From: Dyella sp. ASV21 | GTDB lineage: Bacteria; Pseudomonadota; Gammaproteobacteria; Xanthomonadales; Rhodanobacteraceae | Direction of reading: 5' to 3' | Assembly: GCF_016428975.1 (NCBI RefSeq) | Contig: NZ_JAELTT010000022.1 | Location: forward strand, 1-64,000 | DNA length: 64,000 nt | Shown: one piece after another, positions 30,822 through 39,330 of the stretch | How the letters are laid out: each line of letters begins with the position of its first letter | Numbering within the stretch: the first letter of the stretch is position 1 | Translations under genes and position numbers: made by a program | Notes under the pieces: model-generated | What the model was told of the DNA's origin: nothing | Databases searched by the model: none | The model's input: only the letters and a program-made list of their open reading frames with translations

Positions 30822-31598
30822 ATGGTGGCATTGGCGACGGAGCACGTAATTGACGTGCACCACTGGAACGACAGTCTCTTCAGCTTCCGCACGACGCGCG
30901 ATCCTGGCTTCCGCTTCGAAAGCGGCCAGTTCGTGATGATTGGCCTGGAGGTGGACGGGCGCCCGCTGATGCGCGCCTATTCCATCGCCAGCGCGAACTA
31001 TGAGGAGCACCTGGAGTTCTTCAGCATCAAGGTACCCAACGGCCCGCTTACCTCGCGCCTGCAGCACCTCAAGCCGGGCGATCCGCTGATTGTCAGCCGC
31101 AAGCCCACCGGCACGCTGGTGCTCAACGATCTCAAGCCCGGCAAGCATCTGTACCTGCTGGGTACCGGCACTGGCCTGGCGCCGTTCCTGAGCCTGGTGC
31201 GCGACCCGGAAACCTACGAGCGCTACGAGAAGATCGTGCTGGCCCACGGCGTGCGCAACGTCAACGACCTGGCCTATCGCGAGTACCTGGAGAACGAGCT
31301 GCCACAGCACGAGTATCTGGGCGAGCTGGTACGCGAGAAGTTGATCTACTACCCCTCGGTGACGCGCGAACCCTTCCGCAACCGTGGCCGTATCACCGAT
31401 GCCATCGTCGATGGCGTGATGAGCGAAACCATCGGCCTGCCGCCGCTGGACCCGGCGCTCGATCGTGTGATGCTGTGCGGTAGCCCGTCCATGCTGGACG
31501 ATACCTGCGCCCTGCTCGACGGCCGCGGCTTTCAGGTATCGCCGCGCACCCGTGAGCCGGGCGACTATGTCATCGAGCGGGCGTTCGTCGAAAAGTGA
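30822..31598 (+). CDS. fpr: Ferredoxin-NADP+ reductase
   Basis: The 258-residue protein has the bacterial FNR plan. The FAD-binding half shows RAYSIAS (about 50-56) and GPLTSRLQ; the NADP-binding half shows LLGTGTGLAPFLSLVRD (about 110-126) and LCGSPSM, ending in VIERAFVEK. It passes electrons between NADPH and ferredoxin or flavodoxin and is often induced by oxidative stress. The length fits the E. coli/Pseudomonas enzymes (about 250-260). Confidence 0.92.
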   Translation: MVALATEHVIDVHHWNDSLFSFRTTRDPGFRFESGQFVMIGLEVDGRPLMRAYSIASANYEEHLEFFSIKVPNGPLTSRLQHLKPGDPLIVSRKPTGTLVLNDLKPGKHLYLLGTGTGLAPFLSLVRDPETYERYEKIVLAHGVRNVNDLAYREYLENELPQHEYLGELVREKLIYYPSVTREPFRNRGRITDAIVDGVMSETIGLPPLDPALDRVMLCGSPSMLDDTCALLDGRGFQVSPRTREPGDYVIERAFVEK

Positions 31599-31602
31599 TT
31601 GA

Positions 31603-31633
31603 AATGGCCGCGCCAGGCGCGGCCATTTTGTTT
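31603..31633 (+). terminator. Terminator after fpr
   Basis: AATGGCCGCGCC, a short loop, then GGCGCGGCCATTTTGTTT. The stem is GC-rich and a T-run follows. It also faces the end of the minus-strand SDR gene. Confidence 0.75.
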
Positions 31634-31667
31634 ACCACCAGCAAGGCCGCGCCGGCTTCTATGGCGG

Positions 31668-32270
31668 TTATTGCCACACCTTGTACACGCGCCCGGTGTC
31701 CACGCCGTCCACACTGCGGCGGTAAGCCAGCGCCACGCGCGCCCCCGGGGCGGCCTCGAAGCCGGGGAAATACGGCCCGTAGGCTTCCAGCGACTCGGTC
31801 AGCACGGTCGCACTCACCGCATTGATGCGCAGGCCGCGCGGCAGCTCGGTCGCCGAAGCGCGCACGAAGCCTTCGATGGCGGCATTCACCGTGGTGGCGT
31901 TGGTGCCCAGGCGAATCGGCTCCTCGGCGGTGATGCCGCTGGTCAGCGTGAAGGAGCCACCATCACGCAGGTGGCGGATGCCCGCCATCACCACGTGCAC
32001 CTGCCCCATCAACTTGTCCTGCAGGCCGCTCATGAACTGCGCGGGCGTGGTCTCGGCCAATTCGCCAAAGTGCACGTGACCGGCGGTGGTGATGACGGCA
32101 TCCAGCGGGCCTGCGTGCTCGTACATCCGCTCCACGCTGGCCGGATCGGTCAGGTCAACGCGCACGTCGCCCGACTGGCGGCCCGCGCGGATCAGTTCGT
32201 GGTGGGGCGCCAACGCCGCCGCCACCGCTTGGCCTACGGTGCCGCTGGCACCGACGAGCAGAATTCGCAT
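31668..32270 (-). CDS. Atypical short-chain dehydrogenase/reductase
   Basis: The 200-residue protein has a GASGTVGQ dinucleotide-binding start and VDLTDPASVERM (Asp for cofactor/strand 3). The normal YxxxK active site is not present: the matching place reads TNATTVNAAIEGFVRA. The protein is also shorter than classical SDRs (about 250). Many such short SDRs are annotated as oxidoreductases of unknown substrate. It is divergent from a LysR regulator 123 bases away. Confidence 0.82.
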   Translation of the reverse strand: MRILLVGASGTVGQAVAAALAPHHELIRAGRQSGDVRVDLTDPASVERMYEHAGPLDAVITTAGHVHFGELAETTPAQFMSGLQDKLMGQVHVVMAGIRHLRDGGSFTLTSGITAEEPIRLGTNATTVNAAIEGFVRASATELPRGLRINAVSATVLTESLEAYGPYFPGFEAAPGARVALAYRRSVDGVDTGRVYKVWQ

Positions 32271-32393
32271 GGTTCATCACCTTGGATAGGGGCCGCCCGG
32301 TTGGACCGCCGGAAGTGCCCAGTGTCCACCTTAAACCGTGAAGGGATAAACATGCCATGATGACCACCATTCAAAACCATAGGTTTTAAATAG

Positions 32394-33296
32394 ATGGACA
32401 CCTTGGCGAGCATGGCGATGTTCGTGCGCGTGGTGGAAAGCGGCAGCTTCAGTGCGGCGGCCGAGGTGGCACGGGTGTCGCCCACCATGGCGGGCAAGCA
32501 TATCCGCGCCATCGAGGAACGCCTGGGCGCACGATTGCTCCACCGCACCACCCGCCGCCAGCAACTGACCGAGGTGGGCCAGCTCTACTACGAGCGCTGC
32601 AAGCAAGTACTGGCCGACGTGGAGCTGGCCGAAGCCAGCGCCTCCGAACTACAGGCCACGCCGCGCGGGCGGCTACGCCTCACCGCACCCATGAGTTTCG
32701 GCAGCCGTCGCCTCACGCCCGCGCTCACCGAGTACCTGCAGCGCTATCCCGACGTGAGCGTGGACCTGGTGCTCGATAACCGGGTGATCGACCTGGTAGG
32801 CGAAGGCTTTGAGTTGGCCATACGCATCGGCGCCATCGACGACCCGCAACTGGTGGCACGGCCGCTGCTGCCCTATCGCATGCTGCTGGCCGCGTCGCCG
32901 GCGTATCTGGCGCGCCATGGCACGCCGACGCATCCGGGCGAACTGAGCGCGCACGCCTGCCTGGGCCTGTCCAATTGGCGAAGGCGCGACCAATGGCGCC
33001 TGCTGGGCGTGCGCGGCGAGGAATGCGATGTGCCGGTGCATGGCCGGCTTGCGGCCGATCACGGCGATGCGCTGCGCATCGCCGCACTCCATGACGCCGG
33101 CATCGTGCTGCAACCGGAGGTGCTACTTACCGACGACCTGCGCGCGGGGCGCCTGGTGCACGTGTTGCCCGGCTGGGGGCCGCCCGCCACGCCAATGCAT
33201 CTGCTTTATGCGCAGGACCGCCGGCCCACGGCCAAGCTGCGCAGCATGATCGCGTTTCTGTTGGAGCGCTTCGGCGCGGATGCCGCGGAAACCTGA
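32394..33296 (+). CDS. LysR-family transcriptional regulator
   Basis: The 300-residue protein has an N-terminal HTH (MFVRVVESGSFSAAAEVARVSPTMAGKHIRAIEERLGARLL) and a standard ligand-binding domain. The gene is divergent from the SDR, whose start lies 123 bases away, so it probably controls that gene. The CrgA/AaeR-like subgroup is likely, by the GSRRLTPALTEYLQRYPDVSVDLVL segment. The effector is unknown. Confidence 0.9.
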   Translation: MDTLASMAMFVRVVESGSFSAAAEVARVSPTMAGKHIRAIEERLGARLLHRTTRRQQLTEVGQLYYERCKQVLADVELAEASASELQATPRGRLRLTAPMSFGSRRLTPALTEYLQRYPDVSVDLVLDNRVIDLVGEGFELAIRIGAIDDPQLVARPLLPYRMLLAASPAYLARHGTPTHPGELSAHACLGLSNWRRRDQWRLLGVRGEECDVPVHGRLAADHGDALRIAALHDAGIVLQPEVLLTDDLRAGRLVHVLPGWGPPATPMHLLYAQDRRPTAKLRSMIAFLLERFGADAAET

Positions 33297-33305
33297 CGAC
33301 GCGCC

Positions 33306-33959
33306 TCAGTCGCGCACGCGCCCCTGCCCTTCGTTGTCCCAGTAGCCGAAGATGCGCCGCGCGATCAGCTTGTACAGACGTTTGCCAGTCGCACGCCACA
33401 GGCGCGAATGCGGCGCCGGCGTGTTGAGGATGGCACGCTGCCGCGCGCTCAACGCATCGGCGCAGTACGTGCGCTTGTGCTTGAGCAAGTGACGCAGATC
33501 TTCGCGCGCCAGCACTCGGAACAAGGCACCGCGCTTGCCGCGCGTCCAGGCAATCTGGAAATCCACCAGCGCGGGCGTGCCATCGCTGCGCACCAGCCAG
33601 TTGGGTTCCTTGGCCAGATCGTTATGCACGATGCCGCGTCGGTGCAGCACGGCAAGCAGTCGCAACGCCTGGCGGTAATACGCGCGATCGCGCGGCTGCG
33701 CCTGCTGCATGGGCGCGCCGGCCATATAGCTGCGCAACAGCTCGCGACCATTCCATCCCAGCAACGCGGGCACGCCATCCACGCCGTCCAGGGTGGCCAA
33801 CGCGCGCGCCTCGCGCGCTGCCGCGCGCCGTGCGAACGCACGCGCCCACCAGCGCGCGGCGCCGATGTCGCGGCGGATCATGCGCACGCCATCGCGCTCG
33901 GTGATTTCGATGCGGCCGAGCTCGTCGGCCTTGAGCAAAGTGTTGCGGGTCGGTGTCAC
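33306..33959 (-). CDS. Small kinase-like protein (RIO/LPS-kinase type fold)
   Basis: The 217-residue protein has a kinase catalytic loop HNDLAKEPNWLV and, after GTPALV, DFQ in place of DFG. The N-terminal lobe lacks a clear glycine-rich loop. Such compact kinases (for example KdkA or InaA-like) act on lipopolysaccharide core sugars, but the substrate here is unknown. I chose GTG at 33959; a TTG at 34007 would add 16 residues. It convergently faces the LysR gene with a nine-base gap. Confidence 0.75.
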   Translation of the reverse strand: MTPTRNTLLKADELGRIEITERDGVRMIRRDIGAARWWARAFARRAAAREARALATLDGVDGVPALLGWNGRELLRSYMAGAPMQQAQPRDRAYYRQALRLLAVLHRRGIVHNDLAKEPNWLVRSDGTPALVDFQIAWTRGKRGALFRVLAREDLRHLLKHKRTYCADALSARQRAILNTPAPHSRLWRATGKRLYKLIARRIFGYWDNEGQGRVRD

Positions 33960-34069
33960 AGGAAATCCGTCTAGCAAGGCCGGCGTACACTCGCCGACAC
34001 GCCGCAAGGCGGTCTATTGTCGCCGATCCGGCGCCGAACCGCGTGCGCCCGCAGCGAGAACCTCACACC

Positions 34070-34561
34070 ATGCCCATGCTCGACATCGCGCTATACGTAC
34101 TCGCCGCCGTGCTGATGGTGGCGGGCGTGGCCGGCAATATCCTGCCGGCGCTGCCGGGCATCCCGATGATCTTCGGCGGCATCTGGCTGGCCGCGGCGGT
34201 GGATCAGTACCGCCATCTCGGCCTGTGGTGGTTGCTGGTCATTGGCGCGCTGGGCGTGGTTGGCGTCATCGTGGATTTCGTCGCGGCCTCGCTGGGCGCC
34301 AAACGTGTCGGGGCAAGCAAGCTTGCCCTGTGGGGGGCCGCCATCGGCACGGTGGTGGGCATGTTCCTGGGCCTGGCGGGACTGCTGCTTGGCCCCTTCG
34401 TCGGCGCGGTGCTGGGCGAACTGGCCTCCGGCACCAGCGCGCTGCGCTCGGCGCACGTGGGCGCGGCCACCTGGCTGGGCCTGCTGTTAGGCACGCTGGT
34501 GAAGCTGGTGTTGTCCTTCATGATGATCGGGCTGTTCGCCTTTGCCTGGCTGGTGGGCTAA
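34070..34561 (+). CDS. DUF456 family membrane protein
   Basis: The 163-residue protein has hydrophobic segments at about 5-38, 47-70, 80-112 and 135-160. It fits DUF456 (LPALPGIPMIFGGIWLAA near the N-terminus, and GLLLGPFVGAVLGEL-x2-G). It is divergent from the kinase-like gene. The function is unknown. Confidence 0.85.
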   Translation: MPMLDIALYVLAAVLMVAGVAGNILPALPGIPMIFGGIWLAAAVDQYRHLGLWWLLVIGALGVVGVIVDFVAASLGAKRVGASKLALWGAAIGTVVGMFLGLAGLLLGPFVGAVLGELASGTSALRSAHVGAATWLGLLLGTLVKLVLSFMMIGLFAFAWLVG

Positions 34562-34639
34562 GCCCGCGACCTTCGGCACATGGCGCGCTCGCCCGCCGGA
34601 CCGATAGGCTGCGGGTTCCAATCATTCGGGGAACTGTCC

Positions 34640-36406
34640 ATGTCCAAACGCCTCGCCCTAGCCCTGGCGGTTTCACTGGCGACTGCCGGTGCCGCCCATG
34701 CCGACACCAAGGCGCCCACCTGGATCGAGCGCAGCAATAGCGACGCCAAGGTGATGCTCGACGTGCTGGCGCGCTTCAGCCCCGAATTCGCCTCGCAGAT
34801 CGGCCTGCCCGGCTACGACGACAAAGTCGCTGACCTCAAGCCCGACGTGGACGCCCGCTCGCGCGCCGCCCTGGTGGATGCCAAGGGCAAGCTGGAAAAG
34901 ATGCTTGCCACCGAAAAGGACACCAACGTTCGCCAGGATCTGCAGATCATGATCAAGGCGGCCGATCAGCAGATCGAAGGCATCGACCTCACCGACAAGT
35001 ACATGCTGCCGTACCAGGACGTGGGGCAGCTGATCTTTGGCGGCGAATTCGCCCTGCTGAAAGACGACGTGGATGCCAAGCGCCGCCCCGCTGCGCTCAA
35101 GCGCCTGCAGTGTTACGTCGGCAAGGCGCCGGGCTGCACGCCCATCACCGAACTGGCCAAGGCACAGACCACCGCGCGCCTGGGCGAGAAGGACCTGATC
35201 GGCCCGTACAAGGGCGAAATCGAACAGAAGCTCTCCAACACCCAGCGCTATGCGCAGGGCATCCGCCAGCTGTTCACCAAGTACAAGCTGGACAACGCCG
35301 ACGGCAAGGCCGCGCTCGATGCGCTGGACAGCCAGCTGAAGGATTACGACGGCTGGGTACGCGCCACCATCGTGCCGCGCGCACGCGCCGACTTCCGCCT
35401 GCCCGAACCGATGTATGCCTACAACCTCAAGCAGGTGGGCATCGACATCGCCCCGGAAGACCTGATCAAGCAGGCACAACTGGAATTTGTCGAGCTGCGC
35501 TCGATGATGCAGATGATGGCACCGGTGGTAGCCAAGGCCGAGAACATCCAGGCCACCGATTACCGCGACGTGCTCAAGGCACTGAAGAAGGATCAGCTCG
35601 GCAAGGATGACGTGGTGCCCTGGTACCACGAGATCATCGGCAAGATCGAAGACACCATCCGCCGCGAGCACATTATCACCCTGCCCCAGCGCAAGATGCA
35701 GATGCGCCTTGCCTCCGAAGCGGAAACCGCCGCGGTGCCCGCTCCGCACATGGACCCGCCGCCGTTCATCAACAATCACGGCGAACAGGGCACCTTTGTG
35801 CTGACCATGGGCAACCCCAGCGGCAGCAAGTCCGATTCGTACGACGACTTCACCTATAAGGCCGCCGCGTGGACGCTCACCGCCCACGAAGGCCGCCCAG
35901 GCCATGAACTGCAGTTCGCGGCCATGGTGGAACGCGGCGTATCGCTGGCGCGCAGCCTGTTCGCCTTCAACAGCGTGAACGTGGAAGGCTGGGCACTGTA
36001 CGCCGAATCGGAAATGCTGCCGTATGAGCCGCCGGCCGGCCAGTTCGTGGCCTTGCAGGCGCGCCTGCAGCGTGCCGCCCGCGCCTACCTGGACCCCATG
36101 CTCAACCTCGGCCTCATCACCAAGGAGCGCGCGCACGATGTGTTGCGCAACGACGTGGGCCTGTCCGAGGCGATGACGCAGCAGGAACTGGACCGCTACA
36201 CCTTCAATAGCCCCGGCCAGGCCACCGCGTATTTCTATGGCTACATGCGCCTGCAGCAGACGCGCCTGAACACCGAGCTGGCGCTGGGCAAGGACTTCAA
36301 CCGCCAGGCCTTCAACGACTTCGTGATCGGCCAGGGCTTGCTGCCGCCGGAACAGCTCGCCGAAGCGGTGCGCACGCAGTTCATTCCGTCGCAGAAAAAG
36401 CCGTAA
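34640..36406 (+). CDS. Exported DUF885 family protein (probable metallopeptidase-like)
   Basis: The 588-residue protein opens with a signal peptide (MSKRLALALAVSLATAGAAHA, likely cleaved after residue 21). The DUF885 core carries HEGRPGH (in LTAHEGRPGHELQF), the conserved metal-binding motif of the family, with VEGWALYAE after it. Members are periplasmic and structurally related to M32 carboxypeptidases; a few act on dipeptides. The length is normal. Confidence 0.85.
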   Translation: MSKRLALALAVSLATAGAAHADTKAPTWIERSNSDAKVMLDVLARFSPEFASQIGLPGYDDKVADLKPDVDARSRAALVDAKGKLEKMLATEKDTNVRQDLQIMIKAADQQIEGIDLTDKYMLPYQDVGQLIFGGEFALLKDDVDAKRRPAALKRLQCYVGKAPGCTPITELAKAQTTARLGEKDLIGPYKGEIEQKLSNTQRYAQGIRQLFTKYKLDNADGKAALDALDSQLKDYDGWVRATIVPRARADFRLPEPMYAYNLKQVGIDIAPEDLIKQAQLEFVELRSMMQMMAPVVAKAENIQATDYRDVLKALKKDQLGKDDVVPWYHEIIGKIEDTIRREHIITLPQRKMQMRLASEAETAAVPAPHMDPPPFINNHGEQGTFVLTMGNPSGSKSDSYDDFTYKAAAWTLTAHEGRPGHELQFAAMVERGVSLARSLFAFNSVNVEGWALYAESEMLPYEPPAGQFVALQARLQRAARAYLDPMLNLGLITKERAHDVLRNDVGLSEAMTQQELDRYTFNSPGQATAYFYGYMRLQQTRLNTELALGKDFNRQAFNDFVIGQGLLPPEQLAEAVRTQFIPSQKKP

Positions 36407-36439
36407 GCAGCTTGGGCGAGACGCTCCCGTCCCGCCGCA

Positions 36440-36811
36440 TCACACCGGCCGCGCCTTCGGGCGCGGCCTTTTTTTGGGCGTGCGCGCCGCGCGCGAGCTG
36501 CGCAGCAGCCACTCGGCCAACTGCCCGGTGTCGCGGCACAGTGCGGGCGGCACGATCACATAGCCACGACTCGTGATAGTGCCTTCCCGGTGTCGAAAGC
36601 GCGCTGCGCCCGCATGCGTAAGCAGCGCATCCTGATCGGCGACGTCCAGCTTCAACGCCAAGCCCTGCGCGGATAACCACGCACAGGGCTTCTCCTCGAA
36701 GTACGCCATCAGGCCGCCGAACATGGGGTGGAAGCGCAAATCATGAGCCCGCCCCAAATGCGTGGCGGCGTCCTCCAGGTCCTGGCGCTGCGAGGCGAGC
36801 GCGGGATTCAC
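36440..36811 (-). CDS. TfoX/Sxy N-terminal-domain protein
   Basis: The 123-residue protein carries the TfoX N-terminal pattern: LRFHPMFGGLMAYFEEKPCAWLSAQGLALKL followed by SRGYVIVP. The GTG start at 36811 overlaps the hemolysin III stop (GTGA), so the two are coupled. It lacks the C-terminal domain of full-length TfoX, the competence regulator, so a direct role in natural transformation is not implied. Its C-terminus is basic and overlaps a terminator. Confidence 0.72.
   Translation of the reverse strand: MNPALASQRQDLEDAATHLGRAHDLRFHPMFGGLMAYFEEKPCAWLSAQGLALKLDVADQDALLTHAGAARFRHREGTITSRGYVIVPPALCRDTGQLAEWLLRSSRAARTPKKRPRPKARPV
36447..36475 (+). terminator. Terminator of the DUF885 gene, within the end of the facing gene
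   Basis: GGCCGCGCC, TTCG, GGCGCGGCC and then TTTTTTT. The hairpin lies entirely in the last codons of the minus-strand TfoX-type gene (which ends at 36440). Confidence 0.85.
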
Positions 36812-37476
36812 ACCGGCGCGTCGGGAATCACGTAGAACAGAACCGCAAGGTAGTGCAGCACGCTGCCGGCCAGCACGAAGAAATGCCACACCGAATGGTG
36901 ATACGGCAGCTTGCGCCACAAGTAGAACGGCACGCCCAGCGTATAGGCCACGCCACCGGCGATCAGCAGCACCATGCCGCCGGTCTGCAAATGCTCGGAC
37001 AACGGCTTGAACGCGATCAGCCCCACCCAGCCCATGCCCACGTACATCAGCACCGCCAGTTTGCGGTACTGCTTGAGCAGGCCCAGTTCCAGCGCGCTAC
37101 CCATCAGGGCCAGCGCCCAGATGGTACCGAACAGGCTCCAACCCCAGACACCCGGAAGCGCGACCAGGGTGAAGGGCGTATAGGTGCCCGCAATCAACAG
37201 AAAGATCGCGATGTGATCGAGCGTGCGCAGCACCTGCTTGGCGGGCAGACCGGGAATGGAGTGATAGAGGGTGGAAGCGGTGTAGCAAAGGATCAGCGTG
37301 CTGCCGAACACCGCGCTCGCCACCACTGCGCGCGTATCGCCATACCGCGCGGAGAACGCCACCAGCGTAGCCAACCCCGCGATACTGAGCAGGATGCCGA
37401 TGCCGTGAATGACGCTGCTGGCCAATTCATCGCCGAAGGCATAACGCGGTAACACCGCGCTGGTGGAGGCAGACAT
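36808..37476 (-). CDS. Hemolysin III family (TrhA/PAQR-type) membrane protein
   Basis: The 222-residue protein has seven likely membrane segments and the family motifs: SSVIHGIGILLSIAG in segment 1, STLYHSIPG, and HHSVWHFFVLAGSVLHYLAVL at the end. The His and Asp/Ser set may bind zinc. TrhA in E. coli and Bacillus helps keep membrane energy balance. The ATG at 37476 follows GAGGAA. The TfoX-type gene is coupled downstream. Confidence 0.88.
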   Translation of the reverse strand: MSASTSAVLPRYAFGDELASSVIHGIGILLSIAGLATLVAFSARYGDTRAVVASAVFGSTLILCYTASTLYHSIPGLPAKQVLRTLDHIAIFLLIAGTYTPFTLVALPGVWGWSLFGTIWALALMGSALELGLLKQYRKLAVLMYVGMGWVGLIAFKPLSEHLQTGGMVLLIAGGVAYTLGVPFYLWRKLPYHHSVWHFFVLAGSVLHYLAVLFYVIPDAPV

Positions 37477-37587
37477 GGGGCGTTCCTCGGGGAGCTTGAG
37501 CGTACTGGGGCGTACGGATTCCCTCACATTAACCGCCCCGCCATCGATTGCAAGCACGCCGGTCGTATGAAACGCCCGGCGCGGCCA

Positions 37588-38022
37588 TCACTCGATAATA
37601 AAGGCACCGAACGCGACGCCCAGGTCCCAGCCCTTGCCCGTTCCACTCAGCGCCAGCGACACGTTGCCCTTGGTCATTACCCGCGCGCCGGCCGACTTGG
37701 CCGCACCCGCATGAACGCCCGCATCGGCGTAATGGCCCTTGATCTCGCTCATGCTGCTGACGCCGGAAAACTTGCCCACGCCGTTGTCGATCTGGCTCTT
37801 GCCAAAGGTTAGGCCGCCACCCTTCACGCGGATGCGCACACCCATGCTCTGGCCGTTGCTGCAATGGACGGTGCCGCTGCCGGACGCGGTCTGATAGAAC
37901 ACCGACCAGCCGGCGAGGCGGAAATTCATCTTGCACTCGATGTCCGCTGCCTTAGCCGGCGTCGCAGCCATCCACGCAGCCAACGCCAACGTCAGCGCAC
38001 TTATACCTTTCCACTGGGCCAT
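37588..38022 (-). CDS. Secreted EipA/YSC84-like small protein of unknown function
   Basis: The 144-residue protein has a signal peptide (MAQWKGISALTLALAAWMAATPAKA, cleavage after residue 25). The mature part has two Cys (30 and 54) and is Gly-rich (GSGTVHCSNGQSMGVRIRVKGGGLTFG, GWDLGVAFGAF), like small secreted EipA-type proteins. AGGAGAGCGCC precedes the ATG. The function is unknown. Confidence 0.65.
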   Translation of the reverse strand: MAQWKGISALTLALAAWMAATPAKAADIECKMNFRLAGWSVFYQTASGSGTVHCSNGQSMGVRIRVKGGGLTFGKSQIDNGVGKFSGVSSMSEIKGHYADAGVHAGAAKSAGARVMTKGNVSLALSGTGKGWDLGVAFGAFIIE

Positions 38023-38149
38023 GGCGCTCTCCTGGATGGTTTCGTCAACCTGGCGGGGTGCCGATTCTGGGGGCCGCCGCCCCTCTGTCGCGTGAATAAC
38101 CTCTTCACCCACGCTGTACACCAAGGCAAGCCACGTCTTTGGACAATAG

Positions 38150-38224
38150 GGCAACCGGGCATCCCCTCTCTCTCCCCCGATGCCCGGCCTTGCCGCCCCG
38201 CCTCCCTGTGCGGGGCTTTTTTTT
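38150..38224 (+). ncRNA. Candidate small RNA with C/U-rich loops
   Basis: This is an orphan + strand transcript unit between a minus-strand gene and usp. GGCAA (38150-38154) pairs with TTGCC (38190-38194) and encloses CCGGGCATC (38155-38163) paired with GATGCCCGG (38179-38187). The 15-base loop is only C and T (CCCTCTCTCTCCCCC). A terminator follows at once: GCCCCGC, loop CTCCCTGT, GCGGGGC, then TTTTTTTT. No coding frame ends here, so the terminator needs its own RNA. The C/U-rich loops could pair with purine-rich Shine-Dalgarno sites. The general style resembles sX13 of Xanthomonas, but I cannot show homology. Confidence 0.65.
38195..38224 (+). terminator. Rho-independent terminator of the candidate small RNA
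   Basis: A seven-pair GC stem (38195-38201 with 38210-38216) and eight T follow. There is no protein-coding gene upstream on this strand within 2 kb except the candidate RNA itself. Confidence 0.8.
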
Positions 38225-38331
38225 GCCTGCTGCCAAAGCGTCGTCCCCGTACTCTGCGCCTGGGCTACACCCCGATCACCGGATCGCTCTAAGCTGATGG
38301 CCGCGACCCAAGGAACCAGGAGAACCGCACG

Positions 38332-39159
38332 ATGCTCGCCATCGACCTGCTGCTGCATCTGGACCACCTCGAACTCGACGCGCCCGCGCCGCGCGCCGCA
38401 TTGGCCTTGGCGCAGCGGCTAGGGGCGCGGTTGGATGCGCTGTATGTGGCCGACCTGCCCGCCACCGCGTTCAGCCTTCCCGAGGCGGTACCCGTGCAAC
38501 TGGAGGAGACCCAGCGGCGGGTGACCGAAGCCCAGAGTCATGATGGCGTCTGGCGCCAGACGCTGGCCGAACGTGGCCTTACCGGCGCCTGGCGTGTAAG
38601 CCAGGGCGACACCGTACAGACACTCAGCCAGGCCGCCTGCGGCTATGACCTGCTGGTGATGGAGCGCAGCCAGCAACGCAGTGACGCGCCGGTAGGTTTC
38701 GGCTCGGTATCGCGCTGCGTGTTCGCCAGCGGCCGCCCGGTGCTGGTGGTGCCCGATCTCGCCCCGGTGAAAAGCATCGGCGAGCGCATCCTGGTGGCCT
38801 GGAACGGCAGCCGCGAGTCGGCGCTGGCCCTGGCCGCCGCCTTGCCGCTGCTGCAGAAAGCCCAACAGATCCGCATCCTCGACGGCAGCGAAATGAACGC
38901 CGATCTGCTGCCCGTATTGCCGCCGCCCGGCCTCGCCGACTGGCTGCAGCGGCATGGCATCCAGGCGCAAATCGACGTCCTGGACACCGGCCCCAGCCAT
39001 GTCGCCGGGGCGGCCATCCTGGATGCCGCGCACCAGCAGGGCGCGGACTTGATCGTGATGGGCGCGTGGAGCCGCTCGCGGCTGGCGCAAATGGTGCTCG
39101 GCGGCACCACCCGCCACCTGTTCATGCATGGCGATGTGCCCATGCTGGTGGCGCACTAA
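38332..39159 (+). CDS. Universal stress protein, tandem UspA domains
   Basis: The 275-residue protein has two Usp-like halves. The second carries the ATP-binding GAWSRSRLAQMVLGGTTRHLF (close to G-2x-G-9x-G-S/T) and ends VPMLVAH. The first half is more divergent. AGGAGA precedes the ATG. Expression may respond to stress; it is downstream of the candidate small RNA but has its own start. Confidence 0.86.
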   Translation: MLAIDLLLHLDHLELDAPAPRAALALAQRLGARLDALYVADLPATAFSLPEAVPVQLEETQRRVTEAQSHDGVWRQTLAERGLTGAWRVSQGDTVQTLSQAACGYDLLVMERSQQRSDAPVGFGSVSRCVFASGRPVLVVPDLAPVKSIGERILVAWNGSRESALALAAALPLLQKAQQIRILDGSEMNADLLPVLPPPGLADWLQRHGIQAQIDVLDTGPSHVAGAAILDAAHQQGADLIVMGAWSRSRLAQMVLGGTTRHLFMHGDVPMLVAH

Positions 39160-39330
39160 AAACACCGTTCGGCCAGACGCCGGACACTCCGCGCAGAATA
39201 GCCTTCCATACGGCCACTTGCGCAAGTCCTTTCGGTCATCCTAGGCTGACATCGCCTCGGCACGATCCCCACTGCGTCCCCACGCAGCGTGCCGGGCGAC
39301 AACCTACATCGATTCGTCAGGAGGTCGCTT

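Noticed and set aside
34673-36136. 487-codon minus-strand frame opposite the DUF885 gene
   Set aside because: It is an antisense shadow. The forward gene has a signal peptide, a family motif and a terminator; the reverse frame has none.
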